A DNA stretch of 64,000 nt from Bordetella genomosp. 9 (GTDB lineage: Bacteria > Pseudomonadota > Gammaproteobacteria > Burkholderiales > Burkholderiaceae_B): contig NZ_NEVJ01000003.1 in the NCBI RefSeq assembly GCF_002261425.1, positions 1,860,001 to 1,924,000 on the forward strand, given 5' to 3'. Below, one piece after another: positions 8,230-16,610 of this stretch (position 1 is its first letter; every line of letters begins with the position of its first letter). The position numbers were made by a program, and so were the translations under genes. A model generated the notes under the pieces. It was given only the letters and a program-made list of their open reading frames with translations. It was not told where the DNA came from and made no database searches.

Positions 8230-9314
8230 TCTCCCTGCGGATGGCTGAACAGGTAATGGCCCACGCCCCACTGCTGGCCATCGTCATAGCCGAACAGTTC
8301 GGCACACGCCATCCAGAACATGCGCCATCGCTGGTGCCACAGGCCGGCGAGCGGCCCGTACGCGCCGGCCAGCACCTCGCGGGCGCGGACGGCGCGGGCG
8401 TCCTGGTTGGCCAGCCAGTGATTGGCCGTGCGCTGATAATGCGTGCCGTCCAGGAACCACCTGTTTTCCAATTGCAGGTCACCCTGAAAATGCAGCAGTG
8501 TCGACGCCGCCGGCATGATGCCGCCCGTAAAGAAATGCCTGCCCATCCAGTTGTCGGCGCCGTCGGTCTCGAACGGATAGGCGCGTTCGCGATGGGCGAA
8601 GATATGGACGAACAGCTTGCCTGCGGGGTATAGCCAACGCGAGATCCTGGCCATCAGGGCCTGGTAGTTGCGCATGTGCTCGAACATCTCTATCGAGATG
8701 CAGCGGTCGTAGGCGCCGTGCGGCAGCGACAGCACATTCACGTCGCAGGTCAGGACACGGACATGTCCCCAGCCGCGCTCGCGGCAACGGGCCTCGATGT
8801 GCTGGCGTTGCGTCACGGAATTCGACACAGCCGTGATGCGCGCATTCGGAAACTGTTCGGCCATCCATAGCGTCAGCGAACCCCAGCCGCAGCCCAGTTC
8901 GAGGATATCCTGCCCGTCCGCCAGTTCCGCCCGCTGCGCATACAGGCGCAACATGGCTTCCTCCGCCAGGTCCAACGTCTCGTCGCCCGTAGGGTAGTAG
9001 CAACTCGAATACTTCATGCGGGCGCCCAGGCACAGTTGGAAGAATTCGGTGGGCAGTTCGTAATGCTGGGCGTTCGCGGCATCGGTATGGATGGCGACCG
9101 CGCTTTCGCGCAGGCTGGCGATGAGCTGCTGTTCGCGCTCGGTCCAGGCCTCGATGCCACCCGCGTACTCCTGGGCCAGCCGCTGTGCGCAAAGGCGGCG
9201 TATGCCCAGGCGCATGAGCGGATCCGGAACCAGGCCGCGCTCGGCCAGGCCCAGCAGTCCGGGCGCGGGCCTATCGGTGGCGAGTTCGCTGGCCTGCATG
9301 GTCGCTGTCGTCAT
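8226..9314 (-). CDS. SAM-dependent methyltransferase, Cfa-like (second copy)
   Basis: 362 aa from the ATG at 9314, which has AGGC 7 nt upstream; longer starts at 9326 and 9401 would overlap the preceding gene. The SAM-binding loop is DILELGCGWGSLTLWMAEQFP, followed by an acidic ribose-binding segment (LTCDVNVLSL) and SIEMFEHMRNYQALMARI. It belongs to the cyclopropane-fatty-acid-synthase/methyltransferase superfamily but diverges strongly from the other Cfa-type gene in this operon (10101-11375). It probably methylates an unsaturated acyl chain or lipid; the product is not known. It overlaps the lipocalin start by 4 nt. Confidence 0.88.
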   Translation of the reverse strand: MTTATMQASELATDRPAPGLLGLAERGLVPDPLMRLGIRRLCAQRLAQEYAGGIEAWTEREQQLIASLRESAVAIHTDAANAQHYELPTEFFQLCLGARMKYSSCYYPTGDETLDLAEEAMLRLYAQRAELADGQDILELGCGWGSLTLWMAEQFPNARITAVSNSVTQRQHIEARCRERGWGHVRVLTCDVNVLSLPHGAYDRCISIEMFEHMRNYQALMARISRWLYPAGKLFVHIFAHRERAYPFETDGADNWMGRHFFTGGIMPAASTLLHFQGDLQLENRWFLDGTHYQRTANHWLANQDARAVRAREVLAGAYGPLAGLWHQRWRMFWMACAELFGYDDGQQWGVGHYLFSHPQGE

Positions 9315-9336
9315 GGCGTGCCTCATCGTATGGGAA

Positions 9337-10104
9337 TCAGGATTTTGGAAACCAGGGAAAGAAGGCCGGCGTACGGCCCTGGTAATCGCGATAGTCGTCA
9401 CCGCGGCTGCGCAGCGCCTGCTTTTCGGTATAGGGCACGCCGCTGATCCAGCGCAGGAACACGAACATCAGTACCGGCCCGAGCCAGGCAAGCCAGGCCA
9501 GCGGCGATCCCCAGGCCAGCGCCACGTACGCGAACCACTGGCACCATTCGAAGAAGTAATTGGGGTGCCGCGAGTAACGCCACAGGCCGTCGCGGCAGGT
9601 CCGGCCGCGATTCGAAGGGTTGTCGCGGAATCGATCCAGCTGCAGGTCGGCAATGATCTCGCCCGCCGCCGCGGCGACCCAGATGACCAGCGCCAGGACC
9701 ACCGGCATGCCCGCGGCCGGGCTCGCCCCGACGGCCAGGAAGGGCAGGCAGAACAGGCCCACGAGCCCCGCCTGGAACATGAACAGGCCGAAGAACTTGC
9801 CCTGGTGGCCATGCCAGTGCTCACGCAGCGCGCGATAACGGCCGTCTTCTTCCTGCCGCACGCGCCGCCAGATATGCCATGCCAGGCGCGCCGCCCACAC
9901 GCCGGCCATGACGGCCAGGCAGATCCTGGCGATGCCCGAACCCTGGCCGGTCGCGGCGATCAGCAGCGCGCTAGCCCCCATCCCGAGCGACCAGATGACG
10001 TCCACGATCCCCGCATTGCGGTGGCGGGACTGCCAGCGCCATCCCAGGGCCATGGCGACGACCATGCACATGACGATGACCAGCCATTGCTGCAGCGGCG
10101 TCAT
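9337..10104 (-). CDS. DUF1295 membrane protein (steroid-reductase-like fold)
   Basis: 255 aa from MTPLQQWLVIV; the ATG overlaps the preceding stop codon as ATGA. There are about six hydrophobic segments. The C-terminal motif GLWRYSRHPNYFFEWCQWFAYV is typical of DUF1295, a relative of isoprenylcysteine methyltransferase and 3-oxo-5-alpha-steroid 4-dehydrogenase C-terminal domains. Members are suspected lipid reductases or methyltransferases of the inner membrane. A longer open frame to 10227 exists, but its extra 41 residues are basic and lie inside the upstream gene. Its place between two Cfa-type genes points to a step in acyl-chain modification. Confidence 0.88.
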   Translation of the reverse strand: MTPLQQWLVIVMCMVVAMALGWRWQSRHRNAGIVDVIWSLGMGASALLIAATGQGSGIARICLAVMAGVWAARLAWHIWRRVRQEEDGRYRALREHWHGHQGKFFGLFMFQAGLVGLFCLPFLAVGASPAAGMPVVLALVIWVAAAAGEIIADLQLDRFRDNPSNRGRTCRDGLWRYSRHPNYFFEWCQWFAYVALAWGSPLAWLAWLGPVLMFVFLRWISGVPYTEKQALRSRGDDYRDYQGRTPAFFPWFPKS

Positions 10105-11375
10105 GGCTGCTCCGGTACCCAGCGATCGCCCGCGACGCGCGCCTGGGGATGGGTCAACAGCAGGTGCGATACGCCGATCGAGCGCTCGCGGAAACCGCCT
10201 TCGCAATAGGCCAGGTAGAACTCCCACATGCGGCAGAAGCGCTCGTCGAAGCCCTGGGCCCTGACCAGCGGCAGGTGCGCCAGGAACTGTTGCCGCCAGG
10301 CTTGCAAGGTGCGCGCGTACGACAGCCCGAAATCCTCCAGATGGACCAGCGCCAGGTCGCAGGCCCGCGTCTTGGCCCGCAACATGGCCTCGATGGATGG
10401 GATGAAGCTGCCGGGAAAGATGTACCGCTTGATGAAATCCACCGACCGCAGGGCCTGCGCATAGCGATGGTCTTCGATCGTGATGGCCTGGACCAGGGCA
10501 CGTCCGCGCGGTTGCAGCAGGTCGGAGATCTTGCGGAAGTAACCTTCCAAAAAGCGCGCGCCGACGGCCTCGATCATTTCGATGGAGACGACCTTGTCAT
10601 ACTGGCCCTGCAGGTCGCGATAATCGCGCAGGACCACCTTGACGCGATCCTGCAGGCCGGCTTCGCGCACCCGCGCGATGGCCAGTGCATGCTGTTCCTG
10701 CGAGATGGTGGCGGTCGTCACGTGGCAGCCATAATGGCGCGCCGCATGGATGGCGAAGCCGCCCCAGCCGCTGCCGATCTCCATGACCTGGTCGCCGGGC
10801 TGCAGGTCCAGCTTGCGGCAGACCAGGTCCAGCTTGCGCCTGGACGCGGCTTCCAGCGTATCGTCCGCGCCCTCCCACAGCGCCGAGGAATACATCAGGT
10901 CCTGGGAAAGGAACAGTGAAAAGAAATCGTTGCCCAGGTCGTAATGGGCGGCGATGTTGCGGCGGCTGCCCGCGCGCGTGTTGCGGTTGCCGGCATGCCA
11001 GGCCTTCAATACCCAGGCGGCCAGCCGCGCCAGTCCCGACTCCATATCGTCCAGCGTGTCGCGGTTGCGCACCAGCAGGCTCACCAGGCCGACCAGGTCG
11101 TCGCAGCCCCACATTCCCGCGCCGTAGGCTCCGCCCGCCCCCACGCTGCCGTGCGTGGCGACCAGGCGATAGAACGCCATATCGCCGACAGCCAGGTGGA
11201 TGGTGGGCTTGCCGTCACCCAGCGTGGTGCTACCCAGGCAGTCCTGGATCACCAGCCGCCCATGGCGCAACCCCGCCAGCCCGGCGAACAGGCGCTTGCG
11301 CAGCAAGCGATCGACCTTGCCGACGCGGCTCACCGCCGTGATGGCGGCATGATCGGACGACGTCATGGGTTTCAT
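10101..11375 (-). CDS. cfa: Cyclopropane-fatty-acyl-phospholipid synthase family methyltransferase
   Basis: 424 aa from MKPMTSSDHAAI; the ATG overlaps the DUF1365 stop by 4 nt. The N-terminal Cfa domain (VGDMAFYRLVATHGSVGAGGAYGAGMW) is followed by the catalytic domain: AHYDLGNDFFSLFLSQDLMYSSALW, the SAM loop VMEIGSGWGGFAIHAA, then VSIEMIEAVG and FIKRYIFPGSFIPS. These blocks are those of enzymes that methylate or cyclopropanate phospholipid double bonds. In Rhodobacter, related genes of the RpoE-ChrR regulon methylate vaccenoyl chains. Whether it makes cyclopropane or branched methyl products cannot be read from sequence. Confidence 0.93.
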   Translation of the reverse strand: MKPMTSSDHAAITAVSRVGKVDRLLRKRLFAGLAGLRHGRLVIQDCLGSTTLGDGKPTIHLAVGDMAFYRLVATHGSVGAGGAYGAGMWGCDDLVGLVSLLVRNRDTLDDMESGLARLAAWVLKAWHAGNRNTRAGSRRNIAAHYDLGNDFFSLFLSQDLMYSSALWEGADDTLEAASRRKLDLVCRKLDLQPGDQVMEIGSGWGGFAIHAARHYGCHVTTATISQEQHALAIARVREAGLQDRVKVVLRDYRDLQGQYDKVVSIEMIEAVGARFLEGYFRKISDLLQPRGRALVQAITIEDHRYAQALRSVDFIKRYIFPGSFIPSIEAMLRAKTRACDLALVHLEDFGLSYARTLQAWRQQFLAHLPLVRAQGFDERFCRMWEFYLAYCEGGFRERSIGVSHLLLTHPQARVAGDRWVPEQP

Positions 11376-12157
11376 TCGGGTTCTCCGTTGGGCGTGCCGG
11401 GGTGGTCGTAGACGGGATTGCGCTTGAGCCACAGGCGCAACGCCTGCCAATGGATCGCACCGACCACCTGCAAGGTCATGAGCGGGAATCGCCACAGCAC
11501 GCGGGCGAGCGCGGCGCCATCCAGCGCCCGGCGGCGCAGGTGCAAATGGGCATCGAACTGCGCCCGGTCCTGGTGGCTGACGCGCATGTGCACGCGCAAG
11601 TCGTCGGCGGGCGCGGTCAGGGTCCAGCCGTAGGCGCAATCCATCGGCATGAATGGCGAAACGTGAAAGCGCTTGCCGAATTCCCAGGTAAGGAATTCGC
11701 CGCGCCTGCGCGCGGCAGCGGCCGGCAGCACGATGCAATGGCGCTGTTTCCAGGGCGTGTTGGTGATCTCGGCGACGATCGCGGCCAGGGTGACGCCGTC
11801 GGACTCATAGCAGTAATAGAAGCTGACAGGGTTGAACACGTACCCTGCATAACGCGCGTGGGCCAGCATCCGGATGGGCCCGGTGGGCACGGTATCCATG
11901 GCCAGCCGCAGGCGCGCGCGCACCGCCTCCTTCAGGGGCAGGCTCGGGGCGCCATCCAGCGCGGCGCCATCCAGGTAATCGGCGCGCCGCCATTGCGCCA
12001 GGTTGGGACGCTCGGTCGACCACAGCCAGCGTCCGCGGAACACTTCGTCGATCTCATCCAGGTCCAGATAGAGCAGCGCCATGCGGAAATCGAAGGCGTG
12101 CGCATGCGGCAGATGCCGCTTGTGCATGACCCGGCCTTCGTACAGCGCGCTGTTCAT
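11372..12157 (-). CDS. DUF1365 protein
   Basis: 261 aa. Family marks are MNSALYEGRVMHKRHLPHAHAFDFRMALLYLDLDEI near the start, RMLAHARYAGYVFNPVSFYYCY in the middle and EFGKRFHVSPFMPMDCAYGW. DUF1365 has no proven reaction; it almost always lies between an FAD oxidoreductase and a Cfa-type gene, as here, which implies a role in lipid modification. No transmembrane segment or signal peptide is clear. The start overlaps the preceding stop by 4 nt and the end overlaps the following start by 4 nt. Confidence 0.93.
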   Translation of the reverse strand: MNSALYEGRVMHKRHLPHAHAFDFRMALLYLDLDEIDEVFRGRWLWSTERPNLAQWRRADYLDGAALDGAPSLPLKEAVRARLRLAMDTVPTGPIRMLAHARYAGYVFNPVSFYYCYESDGVTLAAIVAEITNTPWKQRHCIVLPAAAARRRGEFLTWEFGKRFHVSPFMPMDCAYGWTLTAPADDLRVHMRVSHQDRAQFDAHLHLRRRALDGAALARVLWRFPLMTLQVVGAIHWQALRLWLKRNPVYDHPGTPNGEPE

Positions 12158-13440
12158 GCCGCCACCTTCGACGGAACAGCCGCGGTGTCCGGCAGCGATT
12201 GGATGTCCCGCACGACGTCGAGCGCGCTGGCCACGCCGTCTTCATGGAAGCCCCAGCCCCAGTAAGCACCCGCGTACCACGTCCGCTGACGGCCCGATAT
12301 TTCCTTCCGGCGAGCCTGCGCGGCCACCGACGCCAGGGTATGGAGGGGATGGTGATAACGCATGCGCGCCATCACATGCGTCGGATCGATGGCGTCGTCG
12401 CGGTTCAAGGTGACGATGAAGGGCAGCCGCGAATCCAGGCCCTGGAGCAGATTCATGCAGTAGCTGACCGAACAGGGCGCGGCGGGATCGGCCGGCACAT
12501 AGGCATTCCAGGCGGCCCAGGCCTTGCGGCGGCTCGGCAGCACGCGGGCATCGGTGTGCAGGACGACGTCGTTGTCCTGGTAGGTGATCGCCCCCAGCAC
12601 GTCGCGCTCGGCGGGCGTGGGGTCCGCGAGCAGGGCCAGGGCCTGGTCGCTGTGGCAGGCCAACACGACATGGTCGTAGACGTCGCGCTCGTCGCGCGTC
12701 ATTACCGTGACCGAATCGCCGTGCCGCGCGACGGCGCGGACCGGACACTGCAGGCGCACGCGCACGCGCCAGCGCTGCCGCAAGGCCCGGATATAACCGT
12801 TGGAGCCGCCCTGGACGACACGCCATTGCGGCCGCTGGCTGACCTGCAGCATCTGATGGTTGGCCATGAACCGCACCAGGTAGCGGGCGGGAAATTCCAG
12901 GATGCGTGCCGCCGGCGATGACCACAGGGCCGATGCCATCGGGATCAGGTGATCGTCCCGGAAGGCCGCGCCGTAGCGATGCTGCTGTAGATACTCGCCC
13001 AACGTCGGGCCGTCGCCATCCCCCCTCAGCAAAGCCGGCGCCTCGCGATAGAAGCGCATGATGTCCCGCACCATGCCCAGGAAGCGCGGCGACATCAGGT
13101 TGCGACGCTGGCAGAACAGCGCATCCAGCGACGTGGCGTTGTACTCGAGGCCGCCGGCCTGCTTGTGGACCGAGAAGCTCATGGTGGTCGGCTGCGACGC
13201 CACGCCCAACTCGTCGAGCATGGCCGTGAAGCGGGGATAGTTCACCGGGTTGTGGACGATGAAACCGCTGTCCACCGCATACAGGCGGCCATCCTGTTCG
13301 ACCGCATGGGTATGCGTATGTCCGCCCAGGTAGTCGTTCGCTTCGTAAAGCGTCACGTCGCAATCGCGCTGCTGGCCCAACTTCCAGGCGCAGACCAGAC
13401 CCGCGATGCCCGAACCGATGACGGCGACACGCATGCTCAC
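12154..13440 (-). CDS. FAD-dependent amine-oxidase-fold oxidoreductase
   Basis: 428 aa. The N-terminal dinucleotide-binding motif is VAVIGSGIAGLVCAWKL, followed by the acidic ribose-binding end LYEANDYLGGHTHTH. An FAD-contact segment lies near the C-terminus (WYAGAYWGWGFHEDGVASALDVV). The sequence is of the NAD(P)/FAD oxidoreductase group that accompanies DUF1365 and Cfa genes. It resembles phytoene-desaturase and monoamine-oxidase folds, so a desaturation or oxidation of an acyl chain is likely. It overlaps both neighbours by 4 nt, the tight layout seen through the whole operon. Confidence 0.92.
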   Translation of the reverse strand: MSMRVAVIGSGIAGLVCAWKLGQQRDCDVTLYEANDYLGGHTHTHAVEQDGRLYAVDSGFIVHNPVNYPRFTAMLDELGVASQPTTMSFSVHKQAGGLEYNATSLDALFCQRRNLMSPRFLGMVRDIMRFYREAPALLRGDGDGPTLGEYLQQHRYGAAFRDDHLIPMASALWSSPAARILEFPARYLVRFMANHQMLQVSQRPQWRVVQGGSNGYIRALRQRWRVRVRLQCPVRAVARHGDSVTVMTRDERDVYDHVVLACHSDQALALLADPTPAERDVLGAITYQDNDVVLHTDARVLPSRRKAWAAWNAYVPADPAAPCSVSYCMNLLQGLDSRLPFIVTLNRDDAIDPTHVMARMRYHHPLHTLASVAAQARRKEISGRQRTWYAGAYWGWGFHEDGVASALDVVRDIQSLPDTAAVPSKVAA

Positions 13441-14381
13441 TCCTTGGCGCGTGCCAGCACCCAGGCCGGCACGGGCTTCAGGTCCCAGATCAGTCCCGTG
13501 GCCGCCAGCAGCCGCAGGCCATACCAGGTGATATCGATCTCGGCCGCGCGAAAGCCCTGGCGCGCCGAGCCTGGATAGAAATGATGATTGTTATGCCAGC
13601 CTTCCCCGAAGGTCAGCAGCGCAAGCCAGAGATTGTTGCGGCTGGCGTCCGAGGTCTCGTAACGGCGCTTGCCGTAACGATGCGCCAGCGAGTTGATGGT
13701 AACCGTCGCATGGAACAGCGCGACCGTGGAAATACAGAAGCCCCACACCAGCATCTGCGGGCCATCGGTGCCCAGTCCGGGGGCGTAGTACGCCAGGGCG
13801 GCGCCCAGCGCATAGCAGCCCAGCGCCAACACCGCCGGCACGGCGACATCGTAGCGGTCCAGCCAACGCAGTTCGGGATACACCCGCAGATCCGGCACGC
13901 GCGCCAGGTCGGTGGCGAAGGCGCGCGGCGTCAGGAACCAGCCCATGTGGCTCCACAGGAAGCCGTGCCGCATGGGCGAATGCAGGTCCCGCTCGTCATC
14001 GGCATGACGATGGTGGTGCCGATGATGTGCCGCCCACCACAAGGGTCCCCGCTGCGCGCAAGCGGCGCCCGCGAGCGCGAACACGAACTGCATGGCCCGC
14101 GATGTGCGGAAAGTGCGGTGGGAAAAATAGCGGTGGTAGAAGGCGGTCAGGGCGAACATGCGCACGGCATACAGCGCTGCCGCCACCGCCAATGCCGTCG
14201 GCGAGACGCCCGTCCAGAACACACCCAGGCAGGCCAGGTGCAACAGCAGGAAAGGCAGCGCCCGGGCGATATCGATACGATCCAGATCGCCACCAGGCGC
14301 GCCCTGCGCCTGCGTGTCCACCCACCGCCGTATCGATGTGGCCCAACCACCGGTGCAACCTTCCGAGTCCCCGCGCATCAT
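13437..14381 (-). CDS. Membrane acyl-CoA/acyl-lipid desaturase
   Basis: 314 aa with four hydrophobic segments. The three histidine boxes that bind the di-iron centre are all present: HRYFSH (83-88), HHRHHH (119-124) and HNNHH (263-267). The family inserts a cis double bond, usually at delta-9, using O2. It is the first gene of the operon and lies about 20 nt downstream of the predicted ECF transcription start. A second ATG one codon later is equally good. It could supply the double bond that the two Cfa-type methyltransferases act on, or act on the methylated chain. Confidence 0.93.
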   Translation of the reverse strand: MMRGDSEGCTGGWATSIRRWVDTQAQGAPGGDLDRIDIARALPFLLLHLACLGVFWTGVSPTALAVAAALYAVRMFALTAFYHRYFSHRTFRTSRAMQFVFALAGAACAQRGPLWWAAHHRHHHRHADDERDLHSPMRHGFLWSHMGWFLTPRAFATDLARVPDLRVYPELRWLDRYDVAVPAVLALGCYALGAALAYYAPGLGTDGPQMLVWGFCISTVALFHATVTINSLAHRYGKRRYETSDASRNNLWLALLTFGEGWHNNHHFYPGSARQGFRAAEIDITWYGLRLLAATGLIWDLKPVPAWVLARAKE

Positions 14382-14405
14382 CCGATCCCGTCCAAGCCGT
14401 GTCCC

Positions 14406-14435
14406 TTCATACGGGGCCTGGATGGGTTTGGATCA
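14406..14435 (-). promoter_or_regulatory. ECF sigma (RpoE-ChrR type) promoter candidate
   Basis: On the minus strand TGATCC (14430-14435), an 18-bp spacer and TATGAA (14406-14411). TGATCC is the hallmark -35 of ECF11/RpoE promoters in Rhodobacter and relatives. Transcription would start near 14399, just ahead of the desaturase ATG at 14381. Confidence 0.6.
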
Positions 14436-14545
14436 CCTAGGGATAACCCGCAGAAGCGCCGTTCCCGCTCGGGAATGAAATTGGCTGTGCCCCGGAACCG
14501 TGACGAGCCCGACCTTATCCCGCCGACCTCATACCCAGGAGACTC

Positions 14546-15481
14546 ATGGCTACCGGCAGCAAGAAAGTCATTTATGTGGCGCTGGCTGGCAACCTGCTCA
14601 TCGCCCTGACGAAGTTGTTCGCCGCCATGTACACCGGCAGCTCCGCCATGCTGTCCGAAGCGGTCCATTCACTGGTGGACACCGGCAACGGCGGATTCCT
14701 GCTGTATGGCATGCGGCAGGCGCGGCGACCGCCCGACAAGCGCTTTCCCTTCGGCCACGGCAAGGAAATCTACTTCTGGAGCTTCATCGTGGCGCTGCTG
14801 ATCTTCTCGCTCGGCGCCGGCATCTCCATCTACGAAGGCGTCCGGCACTTGCGTGAGCCCGTCCGGATCGAAGACCCCGTCGTCAACTACATCGTGCTCG
14901 GACTGAGCATGTTGTTCGAAGGCAGTGCGTGGCTGGTAGCGCTCAAGGAATTCAGGCGGCAAAAGGGCAAGCAGGGCTATCTGGAAGCAGTCGAAGCCGG
15001 GAAGGATCCCACGGCATTCGCGGTGCTCCTGGAGGACAGCGCCGCCATGCTGGGACTGCTGTTCGCACTCGCGGGGCTCACCTTGAGCGAAGTCACCGGC
15101 AACATGATGTATGACGGCGCCGCTTCCATCGTCATCGGGCTGATCCTCGCGTCCGTGGCGATATTGCTGGCCCGCGAGACCAAGGGCCTGCTGATCGGCG
15201 AAAGCGCCTCGCCGGAGGTGGTGGACGGTGTCCGGGCGCTGATGGAAGAAACCCCTGGTGTCGATCGCGTCAACGAAATCCTGACCATGCATATGGGCCC
15301 GGACTACATACTGGTCAACGTCAGCCTGATGCTCTCGCCCACTCTGGATCGCGCACAGGCGCATGAGATATTCGACCTGATCGATGCGCGCATCAAGTCG
15401 CGCTACCGCCGCGTCAAGCGCGTCTTCATCGAATCCGAAACGCGGCTACAGCGTACGGGCAGCGACCCGCGCTCGGATTAG
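14546..15481 (+). CDS. Cation diffusion facilitator family transporter
   Basis: 311 aa. There are six predicted membrane helices; the metal-site motif HSLVD lies in the second (AVHSLVDTGNGG), with FGHGKEIYFWSF after it and LLEDSAAMLGLLFAL in the fifth. The C-terminal cytoplasmic domain (GVRALMEETPGVDRVNEILTMHMGPDYILV) is the ferredoxin-like CDF tail. CDF proteins export Zn, Co, Fe or Mn in exchange for protons; this sequence is nearer the SLC30A9-like branch, so the metal is uncertain. CAGGAGAC sits 5 nt before the ATG. Divergent from the lipid operon. Confidence 0.93.
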   Translation: MATGSKKVIYVALAGNLLIALTKLFAAMYTGSSAMLSEAVHSLVDTGNGGFLLYGMRQARRPPDKRFPFGHGKEIYFWSFIVALLIFSLGAGISIYEGVRHLREPVRIEDPVVNYIVLGLSMLFEGSAWLVALKEFRRQKGKQGYLEAVEAGKDPTAFAVLLEDSAAMLGLLFALAGLTLSEVTGNMMYDGAASIVIGLILASVAILLARETKGLLIGESASPEVVDGVRALMEETPGVDRVNEILTMHMGPDYILVNVSLMLSPTLDRAQAHEIFDLIDARIKSRYRRVKRVFIESETRLQRTGSDPRSD

Positions 15482-15511
15482 ATGCGGCGGCTCAGACCTG
15501 GAACGCCAGCT

Positions 15512-16483
15512 TCATTTGTCGACGAAGCCGGCCTGTTCCAGGAGCTTGCGGGTGCGCGGAATTTCCTTGGCGATCAACTCCTTGAAGGATTCCCGGCTTC
15601 CACCGTAAGGCTCCGCGCCGGCCTCCGCGAGCTTGGTGCGCAACTCGCCGCTTTGCAGGGCCTTGTTGATCGCGGCGTTCAGTTTGTCCAATATCGGTGT
15701 CGGCGTCCCGGCGGGCGCCACGATCCCGTACCACGGCGCGATGTCGTAGCCGGGATAGCCCTGTTCCGCGATGGTGGGGATGTCCGGCGCCTGATCGGAA
15801 CGCTTGGCCGTGGACATGCCCAGGGCAACCAGCTTGCCGGACCGTACCTGCGGCAGTCCCGTCATGATCGTGTCGAAGTACAGGCTCACCTGCCCGCCCA
15901 GCAGCGCGGGAATGGCTTCGCCGGCCCCTTTGTAAGGCACGTGCAGAATGTCGGTGCCCGTCGCTTGTTTCAGCAGTTCGCCGGCCAGGTGGGACGTGGT
16001 GCCCGTGCCGAAGGACGCGTAGGTCAGCTTGCCCGGGTGGGCGCGCGCGTAGGCCACCATCTCCGGCAGGGTCTTGAACGGCTGCCCGGGCGTGGTGAGA
16101 AGAATATTCGGCGTGTAGGCCACCATGGAGACAAGCTCGAACTTGTCAGGATCGTAGCCAAGGTTTTTTTGCGTGAACCGGTTGGTGACGACCGCCGCCG
16201 GGCCGCCCATCAACAACGTGTAGCCATCCGGCGCGGCCCGAGCGACGATGGAGCTTCCGATGGCGGCCGCGGCGCCGGGGTGCGCCTCCACCACGAATGG
16301 CTGGCCGAAGTCGCGCGAAAGCACCAGCGCGACTTGCCGCGTGATCAGGTCGGTGGCGGATCCCGCCTGGAACGGAACCACGATTTTGACTGGCCGGTCT
16401 GGCCAGGACGCGGGCTGCGCCCATCCGGCATTCGGCAGGACCGATGCGATGGCGAGCATGAGGCCCGATACGGCTTTCTTCAT
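15512..16483 (-). CDS. Bug/TctC-family periplasmic solute-binding protein
   Basis: 323 aa. The signal peptide ends near AGWAQPA; the mature part starts WPDRPVKIVVPFQAGSATDLI. It keeps PDGYTLLMGG, VPYKGAGEAIPALLGGQ and QAPDIPTIAEQGYPG. The ligand is unknown. It is divergent from a GntR/FCD regulator with tandem repeats in the shared 127-bp promoter region, so that regulator probably controls it. No transporter membrane genes are adjacent. Confidence 0.93.
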   Translation of the reverse strand: MKKAVSGLMLAIASVLPNAGWAQPASWPDRPVKIVVPFQAGSATDLITRQVALVLSRDFGQPFVVEAHPGAAAAIGSSIVARAAPDGYTLLMGGPAAVVTNRFTQKNLGYDPDKFELVSMVAYTPNILLTTPGQPFKTLPEMVAYARAHPGKLTYASFGTGTTSHLAGELLKQATGTDILHVPYKGAGEAIPALLGGQVSLYFDTIMTGLPQVRSGKLVALGMSTAKRSDQAPDIPTIAEQGYPGYDIAPWYGIVAPAGTPTPILDKLNAAINKALQSGELRTKLAEAGAEPYGGSRESFKELIAKEIPRTRKLLEQAGFVDK

Positions 16484-16549
16484 GTGTAACCCCTTGCATG
16501 TTTGATTGGCGGTTTATGAACGGCGCCGCCTATACTAAGAAAAATGGAC

Positions 16550-16571
16550 AACTGTATAACTGTATCCAGTT
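16550..16571. promoter_or_regulatory. Operator candidate between the Bug and GntR genes
   Basis: The 8-mer AACTGTAT occurs twice in tandem (16550-16557 and 16558-16565). The second copy also forms an inverted repeat with CAGTT (AACTG 16558-16562, TATC, CAGTT 16567-16571). It lies 40 bp upstream of the GntR gene and 67 bp upstream of the Bug gene. Confidence 0.4.
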
Positions 16572-16610
16572 TTACGGTTTTTAGCACGAAAATCGCCAGG
16601 CTGCGAATAC

